A stretch of DNA of 64,000 bases, taken from assembly GCA_037013495.1 (NCBI GenBank), contig CM072812.1:35670501-35734500 (forward strand), given 5' to 3'. Below, piece after piece: positions 24,787 through 37,476 of this stretch. Under the pieces are notes generated by a model. That model was not told the origin of the DNA and did not search any database. It saw nothing but the letters and a program-made list of their open reading frames with translations. Numbering within the stretch: the stretch's first letter is position 1; each line of letters starts with the position of its first letter. This stretch comes from Hippophae tibetana. Its lineage: Eukaryota; Streptophyta; Magnoliopsida; Rosales; Elaeagnaceae. Made by a program: the position numbers and the translations under genes.

Positions 24787-26004
24787 TGTTAACTAATACA
24801 AAATATTTATATGTAATCTTGTCTTTAAGCTCATTATCAATTCTGTCAAGAATATCAAATCTTTTAAAAAAAGTTGAAAAAATACTTAGATTTTGAATAT
24901 TCGTAATTTAAATATATTTTTTATAATTATCACGCATAAAATTACATATATGTTAAAGTGCATTTTATATAAGCTCTAGTTTGACCTATAATCAATCACA
25001 TTTCAATCCTCTCCTATTTACGTAAAAAATTGAGCACACCTTTTTACATATAGGGATCGATCCTCCTTATAGACGGATCGATCTGATTTCAATCTTTTTT
25101 TATCCCCTATTATGTTACATAACTTAATTTTGGGTGGGATCAATCCTACTATTAAAAATTGACATTTTTCATATATTTTGATTTGTTGTTTAATTACATC
25201 CCACTACAGAGCATCTTTTAAAGAGCATAAGGTATAATAATAAGGTTCTTTTTTTCTCTTTTACTTATTTTTAATTAAGATGAACTTCACCTCATCATAT
25301 ACTTTCATATCATCATGCTAGTATATAATTGAGCCTATTTGTTTCATATATTTGATGTTCATATAGCATTTTTTATTAAGGTCTTGCATGTTTAGATCAT
25401 AGTCACACATACATTTATTTTATTTAATTATTAAAATTCAAAGAAGTTATTTTTATTGAATTTGTGTTTTATCTACTTGCTCTAGGATTTACTAGTTCAT
25501 TTAATTTAATTGATATATATTTTGAATCATCTAGTTAGGATTATTCATTGTTAAATCTATCTAGAACACAGATAGACACTTGTGTTTTTTTGTACTAATC
25601 CTAATTGTAGTTATTTTATGAATTTGTCTGATTGGCGAGGAGTTGATAAGAATGTTGGTTTGAGTAATGTTTATGCTAATCTTGAAAATTATGAAAACAG
25701 AGCAGGGGCTCATAAATTTGGTACATTATGGAAGTAACCTAAGATTAAGTTTGTACTCGAACATTTGGCTTTCATAGGGGAAAGCTATGTGGTCTACTGG
25801 ACAATGGTTTTTCTCTTAGGTCATAGTTATGGCTTAGGTTATCTTCACCTAAAAATATAGTATGTTATATTTTTGTATTTTGCTATTTACATGCAATTGC
25901 ATGATTAATCACTTTGTTTATGTTACTAAATTATAAATTAATAAAATTTAAAAATATTTTTTTCACTCCTTCTAGGTTAATTGGGTCTATATTATAAAAT
26001 CTCA
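24787..26004 (+). repeat. 5' LTR of element III
   Basis: The repeat runs from TGTTAACTAATACAAAATA to AAAATCTCA, 1.2 kb. It matches 29526-30920 in order, including TAGACGGATCGATCTGATTT-like sequence, ACTACAGAGC.TCTTTTAA, CTTCA.CTCATCATAT, GTCTTGCATG and CATTGTTAAATCT. U3 carries GGGATCGATCC and GGATCGATCT palindromes (about 25050-25090). Confidence 0.8.
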
Positions 26005-26007
26005 ATT

Positions 26008-26019
26008 GGTATCGTAGCA
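26008..26019 (+). promoter_or_regulatory. Primer-binding site of element III
   Basis: TGGTATCGTAGC lies four bases after the LTR end. The plant copia consensus complementary to initiator-Met tRNA is TGGTATCAGAGC, so this site has two mismatches. It fixes the LTR end and the plus-strand orientation. Confidence 0.7.
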
Positions 26020-26069
26020 TAAATTAGACACACTTAGTGATTTTGATTCATAGTGACACATCTGTCAGA

Positions 26070-27995
26070 CCCCTACTATTTAATGGATATAATTTCCCTT
26101 ACTGAAGGCTTGCATGTAAGCCTATCTCAAACAAGATGAAAAAGTCAAGATTCTATTATTGAAGGTTGGGAGCCTTCCTTCATAACCAAAGTTGTGATAA
26201 CAACCATAAAGACTATAAATGAATGGATGAGTTATGTCGCATCTCTGACTATGAGATTGCAAAAAATGTATAGAATGCAGTTGCTCTTACTCATGAGAGA
26301 ACTTTCAAATTGAAATAAACTAAATTGTGATTGCTAATATCTCAGCTTGAATTTATTAGAATGAGCAACACTAAAAACGTCAATTTTATGCTCAATTGTG
26401 TGATGTTACTAATGTTTGCTCTACACTTAGTGAGAAAATTCCTCAGCCTATAATTGTACACAAACTTCTAAGTTCGTTGAAAGGAGATTATAACATGAAG
26501 GTCATTGCTATATAGGAGAGAAAAAAATGTGGCCACCTTGAATGTTAATGAACTAGTTGGGTCCATCTAAATATATGAGCTTACTCTTAAGTCATCCAAG
26601 AAGAAAAAAGAAGTGGCATTTAAAAGCTACGAAAGGTAACTTCTGATAGTGATGATGATCTAAATGATGAATATATTATTTCATTTGCTATAGGTTCAAG
26701 TAGTACCTTAATACAAGGAATCAACAAACCAACTCATCAAACAAGGGACATCAGAATTGGTTCAAGGACGAAATATTAAAAGAACCTAACTCCAGGGGTT
26801 CAGATAGTAAGAAATCTAAACCTACTAGCCCTTAATGTTTTACCTCTAGTGGATTTGGTCAAATATCTATAAATTGTACAAAGAATAAGAGGAAATTTGG
26901 AAGAACACTTAATACTACCATTACTGATATTGTGAGTGAAAAAGAGAAATAAAAATAATTTAGAAGATGGTGGAACTAACTAGTGTGCTTTCACTGTAAA
27001 AGCCACTACACATTTAAACTATTCCTACACTAGCTTAGATGAAGGTGATGAGAGATTTAACTCTTCTTTTTTTTTTAGCTAAATATAATGCATCTAGTTT
27101 TGAAGAATATTTAAGGACTATATAAATACTAAGGATGAAAAAATAATTAGTATTCAAAAAAATAAAAAAAATTGCCTTAGAAAAAGAAAATTTAAATATG
27201 TTTGAGTATATTAACATTCATGAAATAAGTCTTGTGGGAACAAAACAAGAAAATTATAAACTCAAATAAGAACGAGTTATTGCTAAGGAGATAATGAAAA
27301 GCTTAACATTAGGTGCTGAAAAATTGAACAAAGTTTTAAATTATGGCAAATCACATGGTGATACATGTGGTCTTGATTTGTAAGAATAAGAGTCAATATA
27401 AAAAAATCACATTTGTAAGGCCCTCTAACTCTACTCCTATTTTTGCTATTTATGCACAAATAACCATTGCACTTGTAGTACTAAAAATTCTTAAATTTAT
27501 GCTTATCTATCATCATTATGGTAGGAAAGATCATGTAAGACCAAAATACAAGTTTTTTGATGAATGCTCCTAAATTTAATAATTCTTTCCATGTTTCACA
27601 TAATAGAACTCATAACCATCATCCATCTATGCATGTTGTATTATATTATAGGTTGAGTGAAAATTATTATAAGATGTTCAAAAATTCTAATAGGAAACAT
27701 GAAATGTTAGGTTCAAAGGGATAAGTACAATTCAATACATATAATTCTAGGTCGGACTCATTATCATCATCCTACTATGCATATTGTATCTTCATTTGGA
27801 ATGAATGTGAAAAGTACAGTTAAATCTAAGATCATGCCTATAAAACTTAAGGTAGTTAAGTTCCAACAAAAACTTATAAAGAAAATAGTACTCAAGAAAA
27901 TTTGGGTTAGGAAAGATTTTTTTTATTTTGGGTCACCTGACCTTCTTTTATTGTTTCACTTAAGTATTTTTGGTAGAGCGTTTCTATTACCCTAG
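26070..27995 (+). pseudogene. Sirevirus-type copia gag remnant (element III)
   Basis: Gag would form the particle and bind element RNA. Across several frames one can read LLFNGYNFPY (start of gag), LEFIRMSNTKNVNFML, and ATLNVNELVGSI with YELTLKSSKKKKEVAFKS, which is the TLDELIGSL..YE region of Sirevirus-type gag. A zinc-knuckle trace (SGFGQISINCTKNKR) follows, then LTLGAEKLNKVLNYGKSHGDTCGL and a second degraded knuckle (YHHYGRKDHVRPKY), and finally KIWVRKD, a phrase that normally precedes the protease in this group. Stops and frameshifts occur throughout, and cysteines of both knuckles are mostly lost. No pol follows; the coding trace ends near 27930. Confidence 0.7.
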
Positions 27996-29525
27996 GCGAG
28001 CAATTTCATAGTATTGCATTTATTTTATTTTTATTTTTTTGTTTCTATAATTATAAAAAAAATGATAAGTAGAATCTTTTTTTTTGGCCAACAAGGTAAT
28101 GTACTTATTTTACATTTATACACATACAACCTTGTCTTTTGTGGCTCAACTCGTTTTATCTTTGTCGTATAAATAATTCTACAATTTTAACTTGTGTAAT
28201 CACATATAGTTTTATATGTGATGATCCATATTGATAAGAACTTATTCATACATTTATGAACATACATGTATGTCATGCTTGAATTTATGATTTCTCTTGA
28301 AAGACACTAGGACTTCAAATAATCTTAACTACAAAATTGTGTTGAATTCTATCTCTTGTTTTCTAAAATTTTACAATAGTGAGACACCTAGTATTAAAAG
28401 GGCTACTTGCTATGATGTATGAAGCTATTACAGTGAGTTGGGAGAGCTAGCTCATAACTAGTGTAAAACTCATCATGTTAGGTTTATGGTTTGTGCTTGT
28501 GAAAAATAAATTAAAAAGATTATACAAAAGCAACTGTGCTTATAAAAAATACACTGACATGCACAAAAAGAAAGAGCTAAAAATATTTAAAATAAACATA
28601 TTATATTATATCTCTTTCATAAAATAAATAGAAACAAAAAGTTTAAAGTTCTCTCTTAGTAAATATGTTTTATTTCGTGAGATTGATGACACAATTTTAG
28701 TTTTACATGATATATGATACTTTTTCTTTGAGTCATTCTCGATTAATCATAAATAACGTAATTGGTATTTTATGGAGTTCAAACATGTATACTATTTTCA
28801 AGTAAATGTTAATATGTCATTATATGTGTTATGTATGCTTGTGTGTTACTTCTATTCTGCTTGCTTATCTATACAATATATAATCAAAATTTTAGCAAAA
28901 ATGAGTTTTTAATTGATTGTGATTAAATGGGTTTAATAGCTTATGTGACTATTAATAAAAAAAACAAAAAAAAAAATTTGATTTCAATTTTTTTTTTTAT
29001 CTTCTCACAAATTATTAATTATTAAATTTGTTTACATTTAGAGAGTCATATGACTTAGAAAAGTCATTGTATTAGGGGGAGTTTGAATTTTTTTCTTTTA
29101 CAATGCACTTTTATTTTAGGATGAGTTTAACCTCGTAACAACTTTGCATAAATAATTCTCAATTGTTTCTTACATATGTTATTTATCTTCATCACTTTGT
29201 CCCTTTAAAAAAGGAGGAATGATTATTGTTATAATATATGGAAGTATATAAACTATTTATTTTACACTTTACTTATTTTTATGTAAACTAAATTAACATA
29301 CAATGAGGCTTTCAAGCCACATTGTCGTATATCTTGTCTATGTGATTTCAGTTATATAAAAGCTACTTGAGTTATAACGAAGATGGTTTCATCAGATCAT
29401 AGGATAGTTTCACTATGTATTCCAGGACATAAATATATGTTTACTACATTCTTATGAGTGTCATGTAGTGAAAAAATGTTTTGTCCCACGAAAATGCCAA
29501 AGGGATATTGTGTAAGGACTATAGG
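27996..29525 (+). other. Decayed 3' internal region of element III
   Basis: No pol domain can be recognised on either strand. Purine tracts AAAAAAGGAGGAATG (29206-29220) and CCAAAGGGA (29497-29505) are Sirevirus-like polypurine tracts. The stretch 29280-29525 (AGGCTTTCAAGCCA..., TCATAGGATA, GAGTGTCATGTAGTGA) is also present before the 3' LTR of element II at 22316-22563, so it belongs to the element. Confidence 0.6.
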
Positions 29526-30920
29526 TGTTGGTTATTTTCTGATACAAAACATTTACATGTAATGTTATCTTTAAACTCATTATCAAAACTCTCAAGAATA
29601 TCAAATATTTCAAGAAAAGCCAAAAACAAATGCTCAAAATTTGGATAATTATAATTTATATCTTTTATAACTATTACACATAAAATTGCATATATGTTTT
29701 AGTGCATTTCATATAGGCTCTTATTTGGATCAATTTTGATATTGTATGACAAAGATATTAGTCTTTTTAGATAGATAGATCGATCCCCTTGGTAGACAAA
29801 TCGACCCCATTATGGATTGATTTGACTATAGATCAATTTGTAATCTTATTTATGCGTAAAAAATTAAGAACACATTTTTATACAAATGGATTGATCCCCC
29901 TTATAGACGAATCGATCCCTCTTGGAAAGATCTATCTGATTTTAATCCTTTTTGATCCCATGTTACTTTCGCATAACTTATTTTTGCGAGGGGTCAATCC
30001 GTCTCATTTAGGGATCGATCCAGCTATAGGGAACTAACATATTTTATGCACTCTATTTTGTTTTTAATCTCGGTCAGTAGGCAATTACCTATGAAGTTGT
30101 GCCACATCAAATGTCTGATGCTTTTCTTTTCAAGTTTTCTATAAATATGTCACTCGTTTTTCATTTATACATACACAACTACAGAGCGTCTTTTAAGGAG
30201 CACAAGATTTAACAGTTAGGTTCTTTTTCTTTTTTCCTTCTCTTTAATTAGGCTAAACTTCATCTCATCATATATTTTCATATGATGAGGCTGGTATAAA
30301 ATTGAGTCTATTTTTTTTTTATTTTGATGTTGATATAACTTATTCTTTATTATGGTCTTGCATGCTTAGATAAAATAATTGTGGGTGTGACTATGATTAT
30401 TTAATTAATTATTAAAATTCAAATAAGTTATTTTTGTTGAACTTATTTGTGCTTAATTTGTTTTTTTTAAGATTTGCTAGTTGATTTGATTTAATTAATA
30501 AATGTTTTAAATCATCTAGTTATGATTATTCATTATTAAATCTTGGTTGTAGTTGTTTTGTGAACATGTATGATTAGTAAAAAGCTAATTAGAACGTTGG
30601 TCTAGATACTACTTATGTTAATATTGAAAACTATGAAAACAGAACAAGGGCTCATAAGTTAGGTACATTGAGACCATATCCTAAGGATGGTCACATAAGA
30701 CCGAGTTTGTACTTGAAGTTTGGTTTTTATAGTAGAAACTTAAGTGGTCTGGTGGACGATGGTTTTCATCGTATGTTATGTTTAATTTCTATATTTTATT
30801 ATTTACACACGATTTCATGTCTAATCGTTCTGTTTAAGTTACTAAATTATAAATTGATAAAATTTAAAAATAACTTATTAACTCTCTCTTAATTAACTAG
30901 ATCCGTGTTATAAACTCTCA
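29526..30920 (+). repeat. 3' LTR of element III
   Basis: It begins TGTTGGTTATTTTCTGATAC and ends AAACTCTCA, 1.4 kb, about 180 bp longer than the 5' LTR. The extra length lies in U3, where ATCGATCC, GGATTGATC and AATCGATCC motifs are repeated at least seven times (about 29775-30020). This suggests array expansion or contraction between the two LTRs. Confidence 0.8.
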
Positions 30921-32989
30921 ACATATTTAATTCTTTATTTTTCAATTTATACTAAATCTCTTAAATTTTAAAATATAATGAATTTAATAATACAAAAAAA
31001 GTAATAAAAAAAGTATGATAAAATTAAAGAACAAACATCCTAGTCAATCCAACTTGTATTTTTTGTTCATTAAATATTTAGAGTTTTGGTTTATGTCTAA
31101 AAATAAAAAACATGGGGTTAGGTAACGAGTTGTTAAGACGCAAAATATAACAAACAAAAAAAAGATAATTATTTTGTTTCCTTATAATTTAAGTTAAGAA
31201 TTTATTACAAACACTCTTTTAGTAAATTATCAAAGATTATGATTTAAAGCATAAGATCTTGGTTCAAACTTATCAAAAAAACCCAAAACAAAAAAAAATG
31301 CTGATCGTAGCGCTAATTAAGACACAAATATAAAATAAATAAGAGAATAATACATCACTTTTTAATAGTTTAATTTTTTTAAAAAAATTAATTACTCCAA
31401 ATATTCTAACATTATATTAAAGGATAAGGTCTTGGATCCAAACCTTTTAACAAAACCAAAAAGGGCTAATCAAGTAAATTTTTAGAAGAATCAGTTGGTT
31501 ACGGTACTGCGCAAAAATAAATAAATAAATTCTTTAATTTAGAATCTAGAAATGCTCATAATTAAGTTATTGTTGAATCTCCAAAATAAGTGATACCATA
31601 CTAACCATTGTTAGTGGAACTGACAAGCCACTTTAGATTACACTTGGGAATAACATCACAAATAGGAAGGAAAATAATAATAATATTACTAGGGTTTGTG
31701 AGACGTTTCTTTTATTTATTTATTTTTAAACAAATCTTTATATATAAAACCCTCAAATAGGCTTTGGTATCGTGCTTCTTCTTTTTTCTTTTTCTTTTTG
31801 ATAATTTTTAAAAATAATAAATATTAATATATATATATATATATATATATTATATTATATTTTTATTAATTTTTATATCAATAAATACCAAAATATTCAT
31901 ATAATAAATATATTTTTAAGAATATTTATTTTATAAGTTTAATTTTTTTGTGTTATATACTAATAAATATCAAAATATTCTTATAATAGATAATAATTAT
32001 ATAATTTATATTCGATAATTTTATTATATATTAACTTTATATTATTAACATTTAATTATTATTTTAGGTTTATAATTGTGTTGAATTAATAATGTTTTAT
32101 ATTATATATAATATTAATTAATAAATATTCAACTAACCTACATTTCTTTTAATTAAAAAATATTCATAAAAATATTTATTAATTTCGATCAAATTTTATC
32201 TATCATGTTAAATTTATACGTGTTGTCTTATTATATTTAATTTAATTTTTAAATAGAGTATCACTCATATTTAGATAGTATGTCAATATTATTCATAAAA
32301 TAATTATTATCTTAAATATGTTTTTCAATAAAGTAATAAATTAATTAACTTTTTATTAATAAAATAATTATTGTTATATATTTACTCTTCATTAAGATAA
32401 CAAGTTTATTAACTATTTATTCTAAGAATACTTTCCATACATTTTTATAAAATTTTAACATTAATTTTTCATCTTGTCATAATTAAAGATTTTTATTTTT
32501 TAAAATAAAATATTTTAAAGTAATAATAATTATTATTGATTAATTAATACTATTATATATTTATTGAATTGAAATCAATTTGTACGGTCTAAAACAAGTA
32601 GACCGAAAATATAATAATGAAAATCAATGAGGAACCTGTTGAGAAATTAACCATCCCACCATTCAGAGGCATCCCCACCAACTATCATTCTAACTTTACA
32701 CACATTATTTCCACCCATGCCTATTTATACAATTATAATAATGCATGTTATTTTAACTTAACCTATCTTCAATTCATTAAAACTTTAATTTCCTAATTAT
32801 AACGGATAATTTGATCTAAAATTGAGTATTATCGTAATGATATTTGGCCACTTCTTATTGATTATGCCATTCGACCTCTTCCAATTGAACTGTTTTTCAA
32901 AAAAAAAAATTTGATACAGTTAAAGAAGATCCATTCAGGAGCAAAAGTACAATCTTCACTGCAATATATTTTTCATTTTTTTAGAAAAA
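30921..32989. other. AT-rich intergenic region, no gene seen
   Basis: A long (AT)n run lies near 31828-31852. The stretch 31800-32580 is almost pure A/T. No coding frame or recognisable element is found. Confidence 0.5.
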
Positions 32990-33355
32990 CTAATTTTGTA
33001 TTAGTTATGTTTTATAATTTAATTAAGAGAAAAATACATATTAAGTTAGATTAAATTAATAAAGTAATTAATTGATAATTATATTGAAGAGATTTTAATG
33101 ATTCATATGTTTAAAAAATTAGAAAATTAAGTATTTTTAGATATTTTATTTAATTAATTATTGTTATTTATTTTTATTTCTTTTAATTTTGTTTTTTTAA
33201 AGCACAAAAACATAAAAAAAAATTAAGTTTTTTTTGTTTTAAAAATTAATTTTTAATAACATAATCTGGGAACAATATTTCTTTATCAATATATTAATTA
33301 TTGTGATACATATATTTACATATTTATTGTATATAATTAATATGTAGATTAATTA
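32990..33355 (+). repeat. Fragment of an Athila-type LTR 3' end
   Basis: About 355 bp align with the end of the LTR at about 50855-51220. Shared blocks are TAATTAATTGATA, TTCATATGTTTA.AAAATTAGAA.ATTAAGTATT, (G/C)AGAACGATATTT-like GGGAACAATATTT and TGTGATACATATA. The rest of the LTR is absent, and the fragment ends shortly before the inverted copia gag remnant. Confidence 0.65.
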
Positions 33356-33459
33356 TTTGTCTTCGTTTATCTTTATATAAAGGGAAGGGTTTTATTATAC
33401 TCATTTGTGACACTCATGTTCACTAAAGGTAGTGGAGACATAACAATTGCATTTCTACA

Positions 33460-34049
33460 TTATATTCTGCATTCATAACTAATCAGTAAAGTTTTAGCAT
33501 CATCGATGATCACAATTTCATTCATCACCCTCTTAGTTAACGTGGAAAACACATTATCATAGTTAGCATTTAATCCACGTAGGATTTGCATCATTTTTTG
33601 TTCCTCACTCATTGCATAATTAGTAGCTTCTAATTCATCAGTTAGGATTTTACAATTTAGTATATACTCAGTGATTGATAGATTACCTTTGTATAGGCTT
33701 TGCAGTATTTTACGAACCAGTATTGCTCTTTCTCTTAATTTGGATGAATAAGATTTTCCCATTTTAAGCCATGCATCTTTGGTTGTATCAAAACCAAAAA
33801 TCTATTTGAGTACATCTTCAGTTACACAAGACATCAACCAGCATCCTATTATATCATCCTGTTTCTTCTAGTTCTTGTAGATTGTGTTTGGAGTTCCACA
33901 AGTGAGATTTTGCGTAGCAGATTTTGTAGAATATGTTCCTTTAGTTCTAGGCTTATGAGAATTTTGAGAATCTAATTCTTACATATAGTACAATTGTTAT
34001 GGTTAAATTACTAATATTAGAATTTTGTGAAAGGTGTCGACGGCTCCAT
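33460..34049 (-). pseudogene. Copia gag remnant (element IV)
   Basis: The degraded N-terminal part starts at an ATG next to the primer site (34049). It is followed by a clear UBN2-type gag core: DVLKQIFGFDTTKDAWLKMGKSYSS-like words split by frame changes, then KGNLSITEYILNCKILTDEL, MSEEQKMMQILRGLNANYDNV and a short DDAKTLLISYECRI end. The last 100 codons (33762-33460) are open. This is the copia capsid region; the zinc knuckle and all of pol are missing. The gag type differs from the Sirevirus-type gag of element III although the LTRs are related, which may mean a chimeric or recombined copy. Identification as copia gag is firm. Confidence 0.78.
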
Positions 34050-34050
34050 C

Positions 34051-34062
34051 TTCATGATACCA
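34051..34062 (-). promoter_or_regulatory. Partial primer-binding site of element IV
   Basis: The minus strand reads TGGTATCATGAA; only the first eight bases match the TGGTATCAGAGC consensus. It lies between the end of the LTR-like sequence and the gag start, as expected. Confidence 0.55.
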
Positions 34063-34084
34063 ATTTTAATGTTTACGTTGACAT

Positions 34085-34868
34085 GTTTCATCAATGTTAA
34101 GTGAACATTTATAAGATATATACGTAATTAACTTTAAAAAAGTGAATAAATTAATTTTTAATTTTTATTAATTTATAAATTAATAATTTAAACAAAATAG
34201 TCAAGTATATAATCGCGTGTAAGAATAAAATACGAAAATAAAATAATAATACATGATATTTTATGTAGAAACAAACTAAGCCACAATAATGACCTAAGAT
34301 GAAAACCATCGATCTACCGGATTACCTAACTTTCTATTATGAAAATCAAATGTTAAGTACAAATTCGTTCTTTGGCTACTCTCCTTAGGATACTACCTCA
34401 ATATATTTTACTCACGAAACCCTGCTCTATTTTCACAGTTTGTAATGTGAACGTGAGTAGTTTACATACCAATTTTCCATTAAACTTTCCACCAATCAAA
34501 TTGTTCACAAATTAACTCCAAAAACGTTAGGACAAAAAACACAAGTGTTTGTGTGTGTTACATAACATATTTAACAATGAATAATTCTAATTAGATAATT
34601 CAAAATATGTTACTTAAATTAAATCAATTAACAAATCTTAGAACAAGAAGATTAAGCACAAATTTAATAAAAATAAGTTCTTTGAAATTTAATAATTAAT
34701 CAAATCAAATAATTATGATCATATAAACTTATCTAATCAAAACATATAAAAATCTAATAAAAATGAAGTAGTATAAAAATAAAACATATCAAATAAATAT
34801 TTCTAATATGATATCAATTTTTTATTTAATTTTTTATACTCTAATTATTTTCTCGGCAATCGTCATGC

Positions 34869-34908
<40 letters not shown>

Positions 34909-34924
34909 TATGCTATCAACTTCC

Positions 34925-34964
<40 letters not shown>

Positions 34965-35545
34965 TTATTAATTACCATTGTCTTTTTGTCATGCGTGAAT
35001 ATATAGATACTAATTACCTTTGCCTTTGTTTGAATAATCATGTTTATTACTTTGCTAACGCCTCCATATATTAATTCCTTTTCTTTTTCTACTTTTGTTT
35101 CTCTTTTTTTTTATTCGGCAGTTTGCAGCACCCGTGGCTATATTATTTTTTTTTCTCCACCAGTTCGGCACCTTCTCTTCTATATTGTTCACACCACTTT
35201 AAAACTAATGTATATATATGATAAATATATTTTGGGTTTAATTTAACCTTAATATTATAAAAATTATTTTAAAACACATCTTTAAAATATTTAATTAATA
35301 ATTTCATAAATTGATTCAAATTTAAATAAATATTTTAGTACTAAAAATAATTTTAGATTTACGAGCATGTGTTATTAAATGTATAAATGTAATCATATGT
35401 GTCGTAATTGTTAAAGATACACCTAAAGTACAATTATCTATAACTTAAGTATTTATTCGGTGTTTCTTGATAGACTTGATAATAGACCTAAAAATAAATT
35501 TATAGGTAAATATTTTATTCACGAAAATAACTAATAATCATAATC
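34085..35545 (-). repeat. 5' LTR of element IV (inverted copy of the Sirevirus-like LTR family)
   Basis: In minus orientation the start (35545-35350) matches the start of the LTR at 22564: TTTTAGGTCTATTATCAAG, TATCAAG.AA..CCGAA, TAACACATG and AAAATTATTTTTAGTACT-like sequence. The second half (34830-34100) matches the R/U5 part of 25400-26004 and 30400-30920: CACTTGTGTTTTTTGTCCTAA, GAAAATAGAGCAGGG and GATGGTTTTCATC. Two long (AT)n runs (about 34869-34903 and 34926-34957) interrupt the middle, where the GATCGATC cluster of the other copies would lie. Confidence 0.7.
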
Positions 35546-37476
35546 CTTACAGTATATAGTATTACTTCAATATCATACATGATTGGATTAAGAAACCTTT
35601 ATAGTGCTTTCAAGGCTTTGATATCATATTAAACTTTGTAAATTATTCAAACTTTGTAAATTGACAAGGATGAAGAGAAAAAAAAGAAGCTAATTAAGAA
35701 AATAAGGATAAAGTAAACATACAAGAAACATTACAAGGAAGATGATAATAAAAAATAAAAGTAGTTAGTTAAAAATTCTCTTGGAATTCATATTTCATTT
35801 TCCATACTTTTTTTTATTACAACTTGACACAAGATCAACCGTTGATATTAATAGAGAGTGTAGAACATGTATGTAAGATTTTCTCCGATTTAACATCCAA
35901 TCTAACATTGAAAAATCACTTGATACATATAATAAATTGATATATTTAGCATTATTAAACTATTTTATATGTAATATGTGATAAATTGTGACAATAATAC
36001 AATATTGAAAAAATTTACAAAACTTTATTTAATAAATAAATTAAATATAATATTTCAACGCATATGAAAATTGTTTAATTAATATTTTATTGTTATTTAA
36101 AAATATAATTCGACATGAATAAGATAAACACGATCTAGTTGAACTTAATAATAAACATTTTTATAATCATTATTTGTATAAATATGAGGCACATTAAAAG
36201 ATATTTTAATTGATATTAAATATAAGATATCATAGTTCAATATAAATATGGTTCTCAATAGGATCCTATATTTTCAATAAATGAGTAAATATAAATAACA
36301 TAATTGTAAAAATAATTATTCAAAAGTAATAATGTAAAGTTAATACATAATTTTTTTTTTGCTAATACAAGTGCATTTATTATAAAGACACTTTGATATT
36401 TATTAATGTATAATAAAATTAGAAAAAACTAAAAACATTGGATAATAAAACTCCAAAATCAACTTCTAATACAAAGTGTATTTATTTTTCGGGCATTTTA
36501 AATGTACAAAAGAAACCATCAAATTTTTTTATTTCTTTTTTAAAGTAGTGTCAGTGTGCATGAAATCTTTTACAGTTTTTGTTTTTGTTTTTTTTTTTAA
36601 TCACGTCTTTCTCGCTTTTTATATTGAAGACTACGTATGGACACGTCCAAGGCAAGTGTTCCATTTTTAAGTAGGTTTTTCACTTTAAAATAAATAATTA
36701 ATTTAATACATTAATTTTAGAAGCATGAATTGAATTACTTTTAAAAATTATTTGATTAAATTGATAATCGAAATTAATCTTTCACCTGACCAATTAACAC
36801 TCTTAAATATAGCTACATTGATCAAATTTAAGATATTAAAGGAATATATTAGACAAATTAGAAGAGTGAATTACAAACTGATCAAATTGAAAATGCTAGT
36901 GTGTCAAATTTATTAAAGAAATTTTTGATGACTAATTAAGTCGAAACACGAAAGTTGGATATTGAATTGATCAATAAGTAAACGTTTTTATAAATTTTGA
37001 TTAAATAGATTAAAGCTTAACTACACAATTCATTCTTAAACTTTGATGGAATCTACACTTAATTCATCAATTATTTTTTCATCATACTTTGTCCACAATC
37101 GTTTCAAATTTAATATATTTGGCATTAATTTAAAGATAATTTATTAATAATTTTAAAATTTAAAGTTAAAGAGATTAAATAACGAAAATAATAATACGTT
37201 AATTCTAAGTATCATAGTATAATTTGGATTACATTTTTTAAATTTGGACAAAACGTGTTATATTTGGATTGTGACATAGAATACAAATTCAATATAAACA
37301 CGAATGCATATAAACGATGTTAACAAGACTTCTATAACTTTATTTAAAAAATAAATCAAATATAACATGACAATCAAAATAAATTTTAGTTAAAATTTTG
37401 ACACATTAGAATTAACGTATTATTATAAAAATAGTTAATTAATTTTTTTTATTTTAGGGATGAAAAAAAATATAAT
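35546..37476. other. AT-rich intergenic region, no gene seen
   Basis: No coding frame with a recognisable domain is found. The open frames here are short and composition-driven. Confidence 0.5.

Larger units (their letters stand above)
24787..30920 (+). mobile_element. Sirevirus-like copia element with gag remnant only (element III)
   Basis: Paired LTRs at 24787-26004 and 29526-30920 surround 3.5 kb. Behind the 5' LTR lies a degenerate initiator-Met primer site (26008-26019). It is followed by a frameshifted Sirevirus-type gag with zinc-knuckle remnants (26070-27990), then about 1.2 kb of unrecognised decayed sequence, then G-rich tracts (29206-29220, 29497-29505) before the 3' LTR. Integrase, RT and RNase H are absent. 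LTRs begin with TGTT and end with CTCA; the flanks (ATGAA on the left, ACATA on the right) do not show a clean target duplication. Confidence 0.8.
33400..35545 (-). mobile_element. 5' end of an inverted copia element (element IV)
   Basis: On the minus strand an LTR (35545-34085) related to those of elements II and III is followed by a partial primer-binding site (34062-34051) and a gag remnant (34049-33460). Everything after gag is missing, and no second LTR is seen below 33400. It is the only member of the cluster in this orientation. Confidence 0.7.
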
